Assembly: GCF_009184425.1 (NCBI RefSeq)
Contig: NZ_WELG01000001.1
Coordinates: 310,001-374,000, forward strand
Reading direction: 5' to 3'
DNA length: 64,000 nucleotides
DNA from: Flagellimonas olearia
GTDB taxonomy: Bacteria > Bacteroidota > Bacteroidia > Flavobacteriales > Flavobacteriaceae
The notes under the pieces are model-generated. The model made no database searches. It was given only the letters and a program-made list of their open reading frames with translations, and was not told where the DNA came from. How positions within the stretch are numbered: position 1 is the stretch's first letter; each line of letters starts with the position of its first letter. Shown in pieces: positions 27,114-36,512 of the stretch. The translations under genes and the position numbers were made by a program.

Positions 27114-27179
27114 TTGTTTTAGAAAACTTGGGAGGAAATGGATGATCATGGAATTGGAATAACCCAAAAACAATAACAG

Positions 27180-28424
27180 ATGATTACAAGGAGAAAATTA
27201 TTGAAAAACTTATCGGCTGTTCCGGTAGTAGGTGGATTGGTAGGTACCGGAATGGTATCGGCCTGTGAATTCAACAAGACCGACTCAGGAGCTGGAACAG
27301 AAGAAGCGACCAGGAACTTTTTTGAGGAACTGGGCGTGACACCGGTAATCAATGCGGGGGTTACCATGACCTTTCTATCGGGCTCGTTGATGCGTCCAGA
27401 GGTGATGGCGGCCATTAACTCCACCGCCCATGATTTTGCCAATATGTACCAACTACAGGACAAGGTAGGTGAAAAGATAGCCGAAATGCTCAACGTGGAA
27501 GCCGCTATGGTGACCTCGGGAGCAGCCTGTGCCATGGTATTGGGTACTGCTGCGACCATAACAGGTATGGATTTGAAGAAGAGAAGGCAATTGCCGGACC
27601 TTCCCGATCCACGTCCGGAAGTTATCATGCAGAAAAGCCATAGATATGTCTTCGATCAAGCAATTCCTACAGCAGGTGCTCGGATTGTAGAGGTGGATGG
27701 TGCCGAGGAAATGGAAGCTGCCATCAATGAGAACACGGTAATGGCCTTGTACTTCAATGCGGCAAGCGGACCAATTTTACACGAAGAGTTCGTAGCCATA
27801 GCCAAGCGTCATAATATACCCACGTTTATTGATGCCGCTGCTGATGTACCCCCAAAGGAAAACTTGTTCAAGTTTCAAAAAATAGGTTTCGACCTGATTA
27901 CTTTCTCAGGAGGAAAAATGATCAGGGGACCTCAGAGTGCCGGACTTCTTTTTGGTAGAAAAGACCTTATTGAAGCGGCCAAGTTCAACCATAGCCCCCA
28001 TGAGGCCCCAATAGGTAGGCCAATGAAAGTCAACAAAGAGGAGATTTTTGGGATGTACGCAGCCCTTAAGGCCTATTTGGAACTGGATCATGAAAAGGAA
28101 TGGCAAGATTGGTTGGACCGTATTGAACGTATCAAAACCAAGATAACCACCATTGAGACCGTAAGTGGGGAGACCCATGTAAGCCCTGGTCCTGCAAATG
28201 CCTTTCCAAGTATGTTGGTGAGCTGGGATCAAGAAAAGGTGAAGATGAGCCCAAAAGAGGTTAGTGATGCTTTAAAAGCGGAAAACCCAAGTATTGTAAC
28301 CAATATTAGAAGAGGAAGAGATGGTGCCGAGGACAGATTGAGCGTTGGTGTTGTGCTTCTAAAGCCGGAACAGGTAGACTACGTGGCCGAACGTTTGGCC
28401 GACGTATTGAGTAAAGCCGTATAA
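27180..28424 (+). CDS. Tat-exported SelA-like PLP enzyme 1 (D-glucosaminate-type ammonia-lyase candidate)
   Basis: A PLP-dependent enzyme of the SelA-related family that includes D-glucosaminate-6-phosphate ammonia-lyase; such enzymes turn 2-amino-2-deoxy aldonic acids into 2-keto-3-deoxy acids plus ammonia. The PLP Lys is most likely K246 in 'FSGGKMIRGPQSAG', with the ring-nitrogen Asp in 'FIDAAADV' (near 218). The N-terminus 'MITRRKLLKNLSAVPVVGG' matches the twin-arginine pattern TRRxLLK, and 'GMVSACEF' looks like a lipobox, so the folded holo-enzyme is probably exported and perhaps membrane-anchored. It follows an ECF/FecR-controlled SusCD pair and has a paralogue in the oxidative operon. 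True selenocysteine synthase is excluded by export and context. Substrate is inferred. Confidence 0.72.
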   Translation: MITRRKLLKNLSAVPVVGGLVGTGMVSACEFNKTDSGAGTEEATRNFFEELGVTPVINAGVTMTFLSGSLMRPEVMAAINSTAHDFANMYQLQDKVGEKIAEMLNVEAAMVTSGAACAMVLGTAATITGMDLKKRRQLPDLPDPRPEVIMQKSHRYVFDQAIPTAGARIVEVDGAEEMEAAINENTVMALYFNAASGPILHEEFVAIAKRHNIPTFIDAAADVPPKENLFKFQKIGFDLITFSGGKMIRGPQSAGLLFGRKDLIEAAKFNHSPHEAPIGRPMKVNKEEIFGMYAALKAYLELDHEKEWQDWLDRIERIKTKITTIETVSGETHVSPGPANAFPSMLVSWDQEKVKMSPKEVSDALKAENPSIVTNIRRGRDGAEDRLSVGVVLLKPEQVDYVAERLADVLSKAV

Positions 28425-28538
28425 GGCTTTAAGATATTTGGTCATTGTGAATCCAAATGCAATGGCCCCGCTACTCTTCAAGTGGCGTGTAAAATCGAGC
28501 AATCATTGGAATTGTTTGGTTAGTTTTTTAGATTGTAT

Positions 28539-28570
28539 GGGGCGCAGGTGACAACCAGCGCCCCTTTTTT
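28539..28570 (+). terminator. Rho-independent terminator after selA-like gene 1
   Basis: GGGGCGC, a twelve-base loop and GCGCCCC are followed at once by TTTTTT. It closes the plus-strand unit and faces the convergent CBM9-like gene. Confidence 0.9.
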
Positions 28571-28585
28571 GTATTTGAGGTTCCT

Positions 28586-29359
28586 TTATTCCAAAACCAT
28601 ATAACCAAAATATTCAGGTCTGTGGAAAGCCGGTGATTCTGCCATAGTGGAACTCCAACAAGCAAAAGTCGAATTTTCGGCATTGTTCCTCCAATCCTTC
28701 TCGGTATGGTCTTCTTGGGAAATGATTCGGTAAAAATTTAATCGGTACACGTTGTCAGGCGTATTTTCAGGGTATTGTAGCAATTTTAATGGAATCTTCA
28801 TGGAACCACTCCATGTATTGGTGCCTTGGTCTTTAGAAGCATTATGTACCACGCCCATGGCATTGGGGTCCAAATGTTCTGAGCTGAATTTTCCATCGCT
28901 TTTAAAGTTATTATGGATGGTTGCCAAAAACATGGCATTATTGGGGTTTAATTGAATCTCTACATAATCTTCCTTTGGTTCTTTTCCTTTGCTGATAAAT
29001 AGCTCAAAGACCTCTTGGGTATACATTCGGGTATTGTCCTCTGTAAAATGGTTCTGGTCCATTCTGGGGTTATCCCTGCACTCAAATTTTATTTCAAGAA
29101 ATTCATTATCGTATTTTACCATCACCAAGGTCTCTTCCGGGATGGGCTGTCCGCCAACACTGTGTTTGAAATTTAGGTCCTTTAATTGGGTAAACGATTT
29201 CTTGTTTATAGTGAGTGTTGGAAGTTTTTTGGTTTTCTCGTCGTTCATGGTCTGGTTGGTTTGGATGGCCTTATTGTCATTGTCCAGCTGTTTCGTGACA
29301 CCGCAGGATAAGGTTAATATGGAGCAGAGTAGTAGAACAGTGGGTTTTGCGTTTTTCAT
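28586..29359 (-). CDS. CBM9-like (carbohydrate-binding family 9-like) lipoprotein
   Basis: A 257-residue lipoprotein (signal 'LLLCSILTLSCGVTK', Cys near residue 19). The rest resembles the family-9-like carbohydrate-binding fold found alone or attached to glycanases: 'DLNFKHSVGGQPIPEETLVM', 'YDNEFLEIKFECRDNPRMD', 'VFELFISKGKEPKEDYVEIQ' followed by 'LNPNNAMFLA', and the closing 'STFACWSSTMAESPAFHRPE' followed by 'YFG'. No catalytic motif is visible. It lies downstream of ECF sigma 2 on the same strand, 137 bases away, and between the two SusCD blocks. A periplasmic or surface glycan-binding accessory is the likely role. Confidence 0.7.
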   Translation of the reverse strand: MKNAKPTVLLLCSILTLSCGVTKQLDNDNKAIQTNQTMNDEKTKKLPTLTINKKSFTQLKDLNFKHSVGGQPIPEETLVMVKYDNEFLEIKFECRDNPRMDQNHFTEDNTRMYTQEVFELFISKGKEPKEDYVEIQLNPNNAMFLATIHNNFKSDGKFSSEHLDPNAMGVVHNASKDQGTNTWSGSMKIPLKLLQYPENTPDNVYRLNFYRIISQEDHTEKDWRNNAENSTFACWSSTMAESPAFHRPEYFGYMVLE

Positions 29360-29496
29360 GGTTTAAAAGGATGTTATTCAGTTTTGATTAATTATTCGGT
29401 TAAAGGCTGGTAATACAAATGTTCCCAGTTTTCCAGAGATTACTTTATGAAATCGGAAAACCTTGTTTATTAGGATATTCACTGTTTAATTCGACT

Positions 29497-30069
29497 CTAG
29501 GCATTGTACATGAGAAAAAAAATGGTCTCGTATTTTTGGCCCAATTTTTTCTCAAGAATCTTAAAGGCACGGGTCATATGTGCCTCAATGGTCTTTATGG
29601 AAATTCCAAGATGATCCGCAATTTCTGTATGTGTGAGCCCTTCTTTTTTGTTGAGTAGAAAGATATGTCTACACTTGGTGGGAAGATTGTTGATTTCCAG
29701 ATTTACCAATCTAATGATTTCCTCAAGATTATCTTCTTCCTTTTCCACAACGATGTCTATGGCCTCTAGATATTTTTTCTCTAGATAAAGAACAGATTTG
29801 TTCTTCCGGTATTCATCAATGAATTCGTTATATACGGATTTGTATAGAAAGTTTTTGATTAAAAAATTTGGATTGAGCTTTTTTCGTTTTGTCCAAACCC
29901 TTACAAAGACATTTTGTACAATATCCTCTGCTTTTCCATGGTCGTTGGTAAGGGTATAGGCATAGGCACAAAGTCTTTGGTAATAGGTGTCCATCAAGTA
30001 TTCATAAGCCTTTTCGTCACCCTTGATCAACCTTTTGGTCAAAAGGTAATTATTGTCGGTATAGTCCAT
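29497..30069 (-). CDS. ECF-type sigma factor 2
   Basis: A 190-residue ECF sigma factor. Region 2 appears as 'EYLMDTYYQRLCAYAYTLTN' followed by 'KAEDIVQNVFVRVWTKRKKL'; region 4 as 'LPTKCRHIFLLNKKEGLTHT' followed by 'EIADHLGISIKTIEAHMTRA'. Unlike block 1, it is transcribed away from its presumed anti-sigma gene fecR 2, with 118 bases between the two starts. The shared AGGGT/GTAYYTA motif lies in that gap and points toward fecR. This sigma factor is a candidate to read the motif at all three sites. Confidence 0.92.
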   Translation of the reverse strand: MDYTDNNYLLTKRLIKGDEKAYEYLMDTYYQRLCAYAYTLTNDHGKAEDIVQNVFVRVWTKRKKLNPNFLIKNFLYKSVYNEFIDEYRKNKSVLYLEKKYLEAIDIVVEKEEDNLEEIIRLVNLEINNLPTKCRHIFLLNKKEGLTHTEIADHLGISIKTIEAHMTRAFKILEKKLGQKYETIFFLMYNA

Positions 30070-30140
30070 TTAGAGGTTGATAATTTTCCATCTACTTTAT
30101 CGTTTTCGCCCGAAAAATTATAAAAAAAATCATAAAAAAA

Positions 30141-30171
30141 TACAGGGTCAAAAAACTTTCACACGTATTTA
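30141..30171 (+). promoter_or_regulatory. Shared ECF-type promoter motif upstream of fecR 2
   Basis: TAC-AGGGT, eight bases, TTTC, four bases, GTATTTA, ending 16 bases before the ATG of fecR 2. Similarity to the copy before the oxidative operon extends into the A-rich stretch upstream of the motif ('aatcaNaaaaaaataNaggg'). Confidence 0.65.
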
Positions 30172-30187
30172 AGAATAATTGCAAGGC

Positions 30188-31339
30188 ATGAATTCGACCC
30201 AAGGGCATAACTTAATCATCAAGTTCCTCAACAAGGAAGCCAATCGCAGGGAATTGGAGGAGTTGGATGACTGGTTGAGTGACCAAAACAATATCACAAT
30301 CTTTAATAATTTAGTTAGAATCCACTACCTAACAACGAGTTGCATGGCAGATTACGACTTACATAAAGCCAAGGAATCCATAAAACAGAAAGTGAAGTCC
30401 AACAAAAGAAAGGGCAGACTTCATACATACACCAAAATTTCCATTGCCGCATCCATATTGCTTGCTATCGGATTGATTTTTGGTGGCCGTTATTTTAAGA
30501 AAGAGACTGTAAGTGTACCCAATAAAATTGTGATTGGCTCCGATAAGGCGGTGCTCACTTTGGAAAATGGGGACCAAGTAGCGCTGGAGAAAGGCAAAAG
30601 TTTTCAAAAGGGTACCATGCGGAGTAATGGGGAGCAGATTGTTTATGGAACGCATGAGCGGACAGATGAAGGAGATGATGTTTTGTACAATTACCTGACC
30701 ATACCTAGGGGAGGTCAGTTTTATCTTCAATTGTCCGATGGTACAAAAGTTTGGTTGAACTCCGAGACCAAGTTAAAGTATCCCGTGACGTTTTACCAGG
30801 GGCAGACCCGCGAGGTAGAGCTTGTGTATGGAGAGGCCTATTTTGAGGTTACACCAAGTACCCAAAACAAGGGTTCAGACTTTAGTGTGGTGTCCAATGA
30901 TCAGACGATAAGTGTTTTGGGTACCGAATTCAATGTAAGTGCTTACAAGGATGATGATGAGATCGTGACCACCTTGGTAGGAGGTAGGATTGCATTGGAA
31001 AAAGGAAATTCCAGAAAAACGCTTCGTCCCAATCAACAATCACGAATCCAGAAAAACATGGACCAAATAGAAGTCATTGATATGGATGCCTCCCAGGCCA
31101 TCTCTTGGGTAAATGGGGTGTTCATCTTTGACGGGGAGTCCTTGGGCGAGATCATGAAAGTGCTCTCGCGGTGGTATGACATAGATGTGATATTCGAGTC
31201 GGCCCAACGCAAGGATTTCAATTTTACAGGAATATTGGAAAGGACCAAATCATTTGACGATATCTTGACATTGATTGGTGTGGCAAGCCAAGGCGAGGTC
31301 AAATTTGAAGTAAAAAACAAAACTGTACATATAAAATAG
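30188..31339 (+). CDS. FecR-family anti-sigma factor 2
   Basis: A 383-residue inner-membrane anti-sigma. The cytoplasmic part begins 'MNSTQGHNLIIKFLNKEANR', the membrane helix is 'ISIAASILLAIGLIFGGRYF' (about 84-103), and the periplasmic FecR domain shows 'IPRGGQFYLQLSDGTKVWLN' and 'GEAYFEVTPSTQNKGSDF', ending with an STN-like segment ('SLGEIMKVLSRWYDIDVIFE'). I choose this ATG over an in-frame TTG three codons upstream, since the TTG would sit almost at the expected transcription start of the motif. The divergent sigma gene and the STN-containing SusC that follows make up the signalling unit. Confidence 0.93.
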   Translation: MNSTQGHNLIIKFLNKEANRRELEELDDWLSDQNNITIFNNLVRIHYLTTSCMADYDLHKAKESIKQKVKSNKRKGRLHTYTKISIAASILLAIGLIFGGRYFKKETVSVPNKIVIGSDKAVLTLENGDQVALEKGKSFQKGTMRSNGEQIVYGTHERTDEGDDVLYNYLTIPRGGQFYLQLSDGTKVWLNSETKLKYPVTFYQGQTREVELVYGEAYFEVTPSTQNKGSDFSVVSNDQTISVLGTEFNVSAYKDDDEIVTTLVGGRIALEKGNSRKTLRPNQQSRIQKNMDQIEVIDMDASQAISWVNGVFIFDGESLGEIMKVLSRWYDIDVIFESAQRKDFNFTGILERTKSFDDILTLIGVASQGEVKFEVKNKTVHIK

Positions 31340-31368
31340 GACAGTATGTAAGGAAATGCTGATTGCAT

Positions 31369-31415
31369 AAAAAAAGGAAAAGGCTAACACATTCCACCGT
31401 AATAGCCTTTGTCCT
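31369..31415 (-). terminator. A-tract plus hairpin in the susC 2 leader (terminator-shaped on minus strand)
   Basis: Seven A residues run into AGGA-AAAGGCTA, a sixteen-base loop, and TAGCCTTT-G-TCCT, a twelve-base stem with one bulge. It lies 46 bases before the susC start, the same arrangement as at the first susC. Confidence 0.5.
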
Positions 31416-31461
31416 CAGCGGATTAATTAAAACTATGTCTAACTAAACCAATTGCTAATTT

Positions 31462-34400
31462 ATGAAAATTAACTTGAATTCGGGCCGATCTAAAACAGGT
31501 TTTCGGCTCCTAAAGTTTCTGATGAAAACTTTTACCTTTTTATTTTGCACGCTGGCTTTTGCCTTGGGACCCAAAGAAGGGTTTTCCCAAGACGCCGACA
31601 TTTTGATCGCCAAGGATCGAATGCTCAGTGCAAAACAGGTTTTCAAACTTATGAACAAACAGGCCGACTATAAATTTATTTATAGGAACGACTTGTTGGA
31701 AGATGCTCCGGAAGTTCCAGTAAAACAAGGTGTTGTAAAAGCAAAACATCTTCTGGACATGTTGCTTACCCCTATAGATTTTACATATGAATTCACCACA
31801 AACAACACCATTGTGGTTCGGAAGAGGGAGAAATCAGAAGTTAAGGTCGAGGAATCAAAAGTGGAAACGGTAGAACGCTTGCAGCAACAAGTGAGCGGTA
31901 CTATTTTGGACCAACAGGGAATTCCATTGGCCGGCGCGAATATTATTGAAAAAGGAACGACCAATGGTACCCAGACCGATTTTGATGGGAATTATGCCAT
32001 CTCTGTGGATGACAATGCCGTTTTGGTCATTAGCTATATTGGCTTTCAAACCCAAGAGATTCCTGTCAATGGTCAATCAACCATCGATATTACCTTGGTG
32101 GAGGATGCCAATCAGCTTAGCGAAGTGATCGTAACCGCCCTGGGTATCCAGAAAACCAGGAAGTCTTTGACTTATGCGGCCCAGGATATCGATTCTGATG
32201 AATTGAACCGGGTAAAACAGACCAACCCTATGAACAGCTTGTCCGGTAAGGTGGCCGGTGTGGCCATTACCAGAAGTTCATCTGGGGTAGGGGGTTCGGT
32301 TAAGGTTACCTTGCGTGGTAACAACTCTTTTGGCAACAACCAGCCTTTGTATGTAGTGGATGGTGTGCCTTTGAGTAACCCAACAGCGTCTCAGCCTACG
32401 AGTACCTTTGGTGGTGGTAGGGACGGTGGAGACGCCCTTTCCCTGATCAACCCGGACGATATTGAGTCCTTGACCGTATTGAAAGGTGCTTCCGCATCGG
32501 CACTTTATGGAAATGCGGGTCTTAACGGGGTAATATTGATTACTACCAAGAAAGGCCGGGATGGTACCTTTAAAGTGGATTTTTCATCCAACATTACGGT
32601 GGATAGGGCTGCTTACATGATTGATTTCAGTGATGCAGCACAGCAGAATGTTGATGATTTTCTGGAAACAGGTGTAAACAACATCAATTCCGTGTCCTTG
32701 TCCGGTGGAACAGAAAAGGCGCAGACGTATTTCTCGTATAGCAACAGCTTTGCTTCGGGGATTCTTCCAGATAACACGCTAAAGCAACATACCATTAACT
32801 TAAGGGAAACCGCCAAGTTTTTTGATGATGTGTTGACCATGAATGCCAGCATTATGGCATCTACCCAACAAATACGCAATAGGGCTGTTTCAGGATTTTA
32901 TTTCAATCCTTTGGTAGGGACTTATGTGTTTCCAACTGCCGATGGACGCCTATCGGATTATGCCGATTTTGAGGAGTACAACCCAGACAGGAACATTCAG
33001 GTGCAGCGTTGGGTAAGACCGTTGTCCGATATTGAGCAAAACCCGTATTGGATTGTCTACAGGAACCCAAGAGAAGATACGAACAGAAAGTTGTTGGCTT
33101 CCTTGAACTTGAATTTTAAGGTAAATGATTGGTTGTCTATCCAGACCAGGGGAACCTATGATCAATCCTTGTTGGATTTTGAGCGCAAGGCTTATGCTTC
33201 CACACAGGCTACATTGGCCCATGAGAACGGTAGCTACACCTTTAATAAGCAGGATATCCGTCAGTTGTATGGTGATGTTATCGCCAATATCAATTACGAT
33301 ATCACTGAAACCCTTTCCTTTACCGCCAACGTTGGGGGTAGTGTAAAGCGAAATACCACTGAAATCCTTAATGCGGACTCTGGATCACAGGGAGGGCTTC
33401 AATTTGCGAATGTATTTACCCTTCAAAACTTTAATGCCAATTCGCAGGTAGCACTATCGCAAACGTCATTGAACAGACAGATAAACTCTGTTTTTGCGAG
33501 CACCACTTTCGGGTATGATGAAAAGATCTTCATCGATCTTACGGCCAGAAATGACTGGTCATCTACCTTGCCACCGGAGAACAATTCGTTTTTTTATCCG
33601 TCCGTAGGTCTTACAGGTGTGTTGAGCGAGATGTTTGATTTTGGCGAGAAGATTTCTTTTGCCAAAGTAAGGGGTTCCTATGCCGAGGTGGGGAATGATT
33701 TCTCCCCTAACCAGATCAATCCCAACAGGACCATTCTGTTTGGTAATGGCATCAGTCCTACCGATCCTATCAGACCTTTCCCTGGAACCACACCTAAGCC
33801 AGAAAAGCAGAAGTCTTTTGAATTGGGTACCGAGTGGAGGTTTTTCAACAATCGTTTGGGCTTTGATGTGGGGTACTATAACACCAAGACCGTTAATCAG
33901 TATTTCCCCTTCCCAACTTCCGTAGCGGTTATTGGGGCGCCCAATGCAGGCTTGAATTCAGGAGAGATCGTCAACAGGGGTATTGAAGCCACGGTTTTTG
34001 CCACGCCTATCCAAAGTGAGGATTTCCGTTGGAAGACCACATTGAACTTTGCACGAAACAAGAACGTAGTGGAAAGTATCTATGACGGTACGGTTGCCGA
34101 TGGACTTATTGAGCCTACGTACTTTACCCTTTCCGGGGCAGGGAACAATTCCTTTGCTTCCTATTTGGTAGAAGGAGGTTCCTTTGGGGACATCTATGGC
34201 CGAGTGGTGAAAAGGGACGAGCAGGGTAGACCTGTTGTAGTTGATGGTGGTTTGGTGGAAAATGACCAAAACTCCGACAATGTTATCGAAGGTTTGGAAA
34301 AAGTGGGTAACGCCAACCCAGACTTTACTTTGGGGTGGAACAACTCCTTTAGCTATAAAAACTTCAGTGTTGACTTTTTGATTGATGGGAAGTTTGGTGG

Positions 34401-34818
34401 TGAGACCATGAGTATGACCCAGGCTGCTGTGGAAGGCTTGAGCAACAACACAGCGCGTGAGACAGCCAATGGAGCCATCGAAGTGGTTGATATCAATGGT
34501 AATCCAGAAACTTGGACGGCACAGCAATACTACGGTGCTGCAGGTGGAAGGAATGGTTTTACAGGTGAATACGTCTATAGTGCCACCAATGTACGGTTGG
34601 CCGAATTGGCGTTGGGCTACACCTTTGATTTGGGAGAAGAATCTTTCTTCAGCAATGTGAGCGCTTCCTTGGTGGGAAGCAATCTGTTCTTCTTCTACAA
34701 AGATGCCCCACATGACCCCAATGTCAGTTTAAGTACAGGCAATGCACTTCAGGGAGTGGATGTTCTAGGTCTTCCCTCCACAAGGAGCACAGGTCTAAAC
34801 GTAAAACTAACTTTTTAA
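31462..34818 (+). CDS. SusC/RagA-type TonB-dependent receptor with STN signalling domain (2)
   Basis: A 1118-residue outer-membrane receptor. The signal peptide ends near 'ALGPKEGFSQ'; the STN domain covers roughly residues 50-120 ('MLSAKQVFKLMNKQADYKFI', 'LLDMLLTPIDFTYEF'). A carboxypeptidase-regulatory-like domain follows ('VSGTILDQQGIPLAGANIIE'), then the plug ('VTLRGNNSFGNNQPLYVVDG', 'LTVLKGASASALYGNAGLNG') and barrel, ending 'RSTGLNVKLTF'. The STN domain ties it to FecR 2. SusD starts nine bases after its stop. It differs strongly from SusC 1 in the barrel, so the two likely import different glycans. Confidence 0.95.
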   Translation: MKINLNSGRSKTGFRLLKFLMKTFTFLFCTLAFALGPKEGFSQDADILIAKDRMLSAKQVFKLMNKQADYKFIYRNDLLEDAPEVPVKQGVVKAKHLLDMLLTPIDFTYEFTTNNTIVVRKREKSEVKVEESKVETVERLQQQVSGTILDQQGIPLAGANIIEKGTTNGTQTDFDGNYAISVDDNAVLVISYIGFQTQEIPVNGQSTIDITLVEDANQLSEVIVTALGIQKTRKSLTYAAQDIDSDELNRVKQTNPMNSLSGKVAGVAITRSSSGVGGSVKVTLRGNNSFGNNQPLYVVDGVPLSNPTASQPTSTFGGGRDGGDALSLINPDDIESLTVLKGASASALYGNAGLNGVILITTKKGRDGTFKVDFSSNITVDRAAYMIDFSDAAQQNVDDFLETGVNNINSVSLSGGTEKAQTYFSYSNSFASGILPDNTLKQHTINLRETAKFFDDVLTMNASIMASTQQIRNRAVSGFYFNPLVGTYVFPTADGRLSDYADFEEYNPDRNIQVQRWVRPLSDIEQNPYWIVYRNPREDTNRKLLASLNLNFKVNDWLSIQTRGTYDQSLLDFERKAYASTQATLAHENGSYTFNKQDIRQLYGDVIANINYDITETLSFTANVGGSVKRNTTEILNADSGSQGGLQFANVFTLQNFNANSQVALSQTSLNRQINSVFASTTFGYDEKIFIDLTARNDWSSTLPPENNSFFYPSVGLTGVLSEMFDFGEKISFAKVRGSYAEVGNDFSPNQINPNRTILFGNGISPTDPIRPFPGTTPKPEKQKSFELGTEWRFFNNRLGFDVGYYNTKTVNQYFPFPTSVAVIGAPNAGLNSGEIVNRGIEATVFATPIQSEDFRWKTTLNFARNKNVVESIYDGTVADGLIEPTYFTLSGAGNNSFASYLVEGGSFGDIYGRVVKRDEQGRPVVVDGGLVENDQNSDNVIEGLEKVGNANPDFTLGWNNSFSYKNFSVDFLIDGKFGGETMSMTQAAVEGLSNNTARETANGAIEVVDINGNPETWTAQQYYGAAGGRNGFTGEYVYSATNVRLAELALGYTFDLGEESFFSNVSASLVGSNLFFFYKDAPHDPNVSLSTGNALQGVDVLGLPSTRSTGLNVKLTF

Positions 34819-34827
34819 AAAAAACTC

Positions 34828-36441
34828 ATGAAAAATATATATAGATTGGGCGTTTTGGCAGCTACTTTAGGGTTTTTGGCTACGTCCTGTACTGAGAATT
34901 TTGAAGAACTCAATAAAAACCCAAGGGAAATAACCCAAGAGCAACTCGAAGGGGATTTTCAACATGTGGGATCCAAATATAAGCCCGTGTTTGAAAGTAT
35001 CTATATTTTCAATCCCGGATGGCAATACCAGCTCCAGCAAAACTTGAATGCCGATGCCTACGCAGGATATTTGACCCCTCCAAACCCTTTTCAGAACGGG
35101 TCCAATAACACGACCTATAACTTGGTGAGTGGTTGGAACAATACCATCTGGTCCGTTCCTTATTCCAATGTCATGAACAATGTCAAGGACATTGAGGGTC
35201 TTACCCAAGGGGAATATCCAACCCTTTATGCGGTATCCTTGATTTTGAAGGTAGAGGCCATGCATAGGGTTTCGGATGTTTTTGGTCCTATTGTGTATAC
35301 CAATTTCGGTGATTTGGACAATGCTGGGGTATATGACTCACAAGAGGAAGCCTATGATGCATTTTTTGCCGATTTGGATACCGCCGTGGATAATCTTATG
35401 GCGGATATCGATAGCCCAAGATTTTCGGCGTTCGACCTCGCTTACGGAGGAGATTATTCAAAGTGGGTGAGATTTGCCAATTCCTTGCGGTTGAGGCTCG
35501 CTATCAGAATTTCCAAAGTAGCCCCTGAAAAGGCCAAGTTGCAAGGTGAAAAAGCCTTGAGCCACCCGCTGGGTGTAATGGCCGGCAATGACGATGGATT
35601 CTTTGTGACCAGCACCAACAGCCATCCATTGGCCCAGATTGATAATTCTTGGGGGGATACCCGTATGAACGCATCCATGGAGTCTATTATGGGTGGATAT
35701 AACGATCCTCGTATCAATGCCTATTTTTCGGAAGTGAACCCAGGGGATTCGGAAACAGAACCCATTGTTCCCGGAACACTTAAAGGAATCAGGAATGGAT
35801 TGCCTTTGTTGGATGGATATGCGGATGCATCGGCCCAAAAGGCCGACTATGTAAGATTTGCGGTAATCAATGACGATTTGACCCAGTACACGGCACAACT
35901 AATGACGGCTGCTGAGGTGGCTTTCCTAAAAGCGGAAGCTGCTTTGAGGGGATGGAGTGGTGCTGGTGATGCCCAGGCCAACTATGAGATGGGAATTGCC
36001 CTTTCCTTTGAACAGAGAGGTGTTGGCAGCGCTGATGATTATATATCGGACAACGTTTCCGTGCCTGCAGATTATGTGGACCCAGTGTACCCGTCCAACA
36101 ATATCAATGCCCTTACCGATGCAACCATTGCTTGGGATGGTGCTGATGACAATGAAACCAAATTGGAAAAGATCATTACCCAAAAATGGATAGCGGTATT
36201 CCCTGATGGACAAGAGGCGTGGAGCGAGTTCCGTCGTACCGGATACCCCAAAATTTTCCCGGTAGTGAGCAATCAAAGCCCAGGAACCATAGATACGGAT
36301 ATTCAAATCCGAAGAATCCCATTTGTGGATAGTGAACTTTCTACCAATGCCGAAGGCGTTGCCGGAGCCGTTTCCAAATTGGGCGGTCCCGACAATGGAG
36401 GCACTAGACTTTGGTGGGATACTGGCGCCCCTAATTTTTAG
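34828..36441 (+). CDS. SusD-like lipoprotein, SusD_2 type (2)
   Basis: A 537-residue lipoprotein with Cys21 in 'GFLATSCTENFEELNKNPR'. That opening and 'NLNADAYAGYLTPPNPF' are characteristic of the SusD_2/RagB-type family instead of the classical SusD seen in the other three loci. Other markers are 'LILKVEAMHRVSDVFGPIVY', 'YSKWVRFANSLRLRLAIRIS' and 'TAAEVAFLKAEAALRGW'. It is the partner of SusC 2 and is followed by a strong terminator, so this block carries no enzymes of its own. That fits the idea that its substrate is handled by the oxidative operon next door. Confidence 0.93.
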   Translation: MKNIYRLGVLAATLGFLATSCTENFEELNKNPREITQEQLEGDFQHVGSKYKPVFESIYIFNPGWQYQLQQNLNADAYAGYLTPPNPFQNGSNNTTYNLVSGWNNTIWSVPYSNVMNNVKDIEGLTQGEYPTLYAVSLILKVEAMHRVSDVFGPIVYTNFGDLDNAGVYDSQEEAYDAFFADLDTAVDNLMADIDSPRFSAFDLAYGGDYSKWVRFANSLRLRLAIRISKVAPEKAKLQGEKALSHPLGVMAGNDDGFFVTSTNSHPLAQIDNSWGDTRMNASMESIMGGYNDPRINAYFSEVNPGDSETEPIVPGTLKGIRNGLPLLDGYADASAQKADYVRFAVINDDLTQYTAQLMTAAEVAFLKAEAALRGWSGAGDAQANYEMGIALSFEQRGVGSADDYISDNVSVPADYVDPVYPSNNINALTDATIAWDGADDNETKLEKIITQKWIAVFPDGQEAWSEFRRTGYPKIFPVVSNQSPGTIDTDIQIRRIPFVDSELSTNAEGVAGAVSKLGGPDNGGTRLWWDTGAPNF

Positions 36442-36476
36442 AGTTTACATGTTTAAGTTGAGTTAAGTTTGAAGCC

Positions 36477-36512
36477 GCGGGCGGGAAAGCCAGTTTTCTC
36501 GCCCGCTTTTTT
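36477..36512 (+). terminator. Rho-independent terminator after susD 2
   Basis: A twelve-pair stem, GCGGGCGGGAAA against TTTCTCGCCCGC with one G-T pair, followed by TTTTTT. It separates the FecR/SusCD unit from the downstream operon. Confidence 0.92.

Noticed and set aside
33958-34713. Long open frame on the minus strand inside susC 2
   Set aside because: It is opposite a clearly coding receptor frame, has no family character, and its composition is that of a shadow frame.
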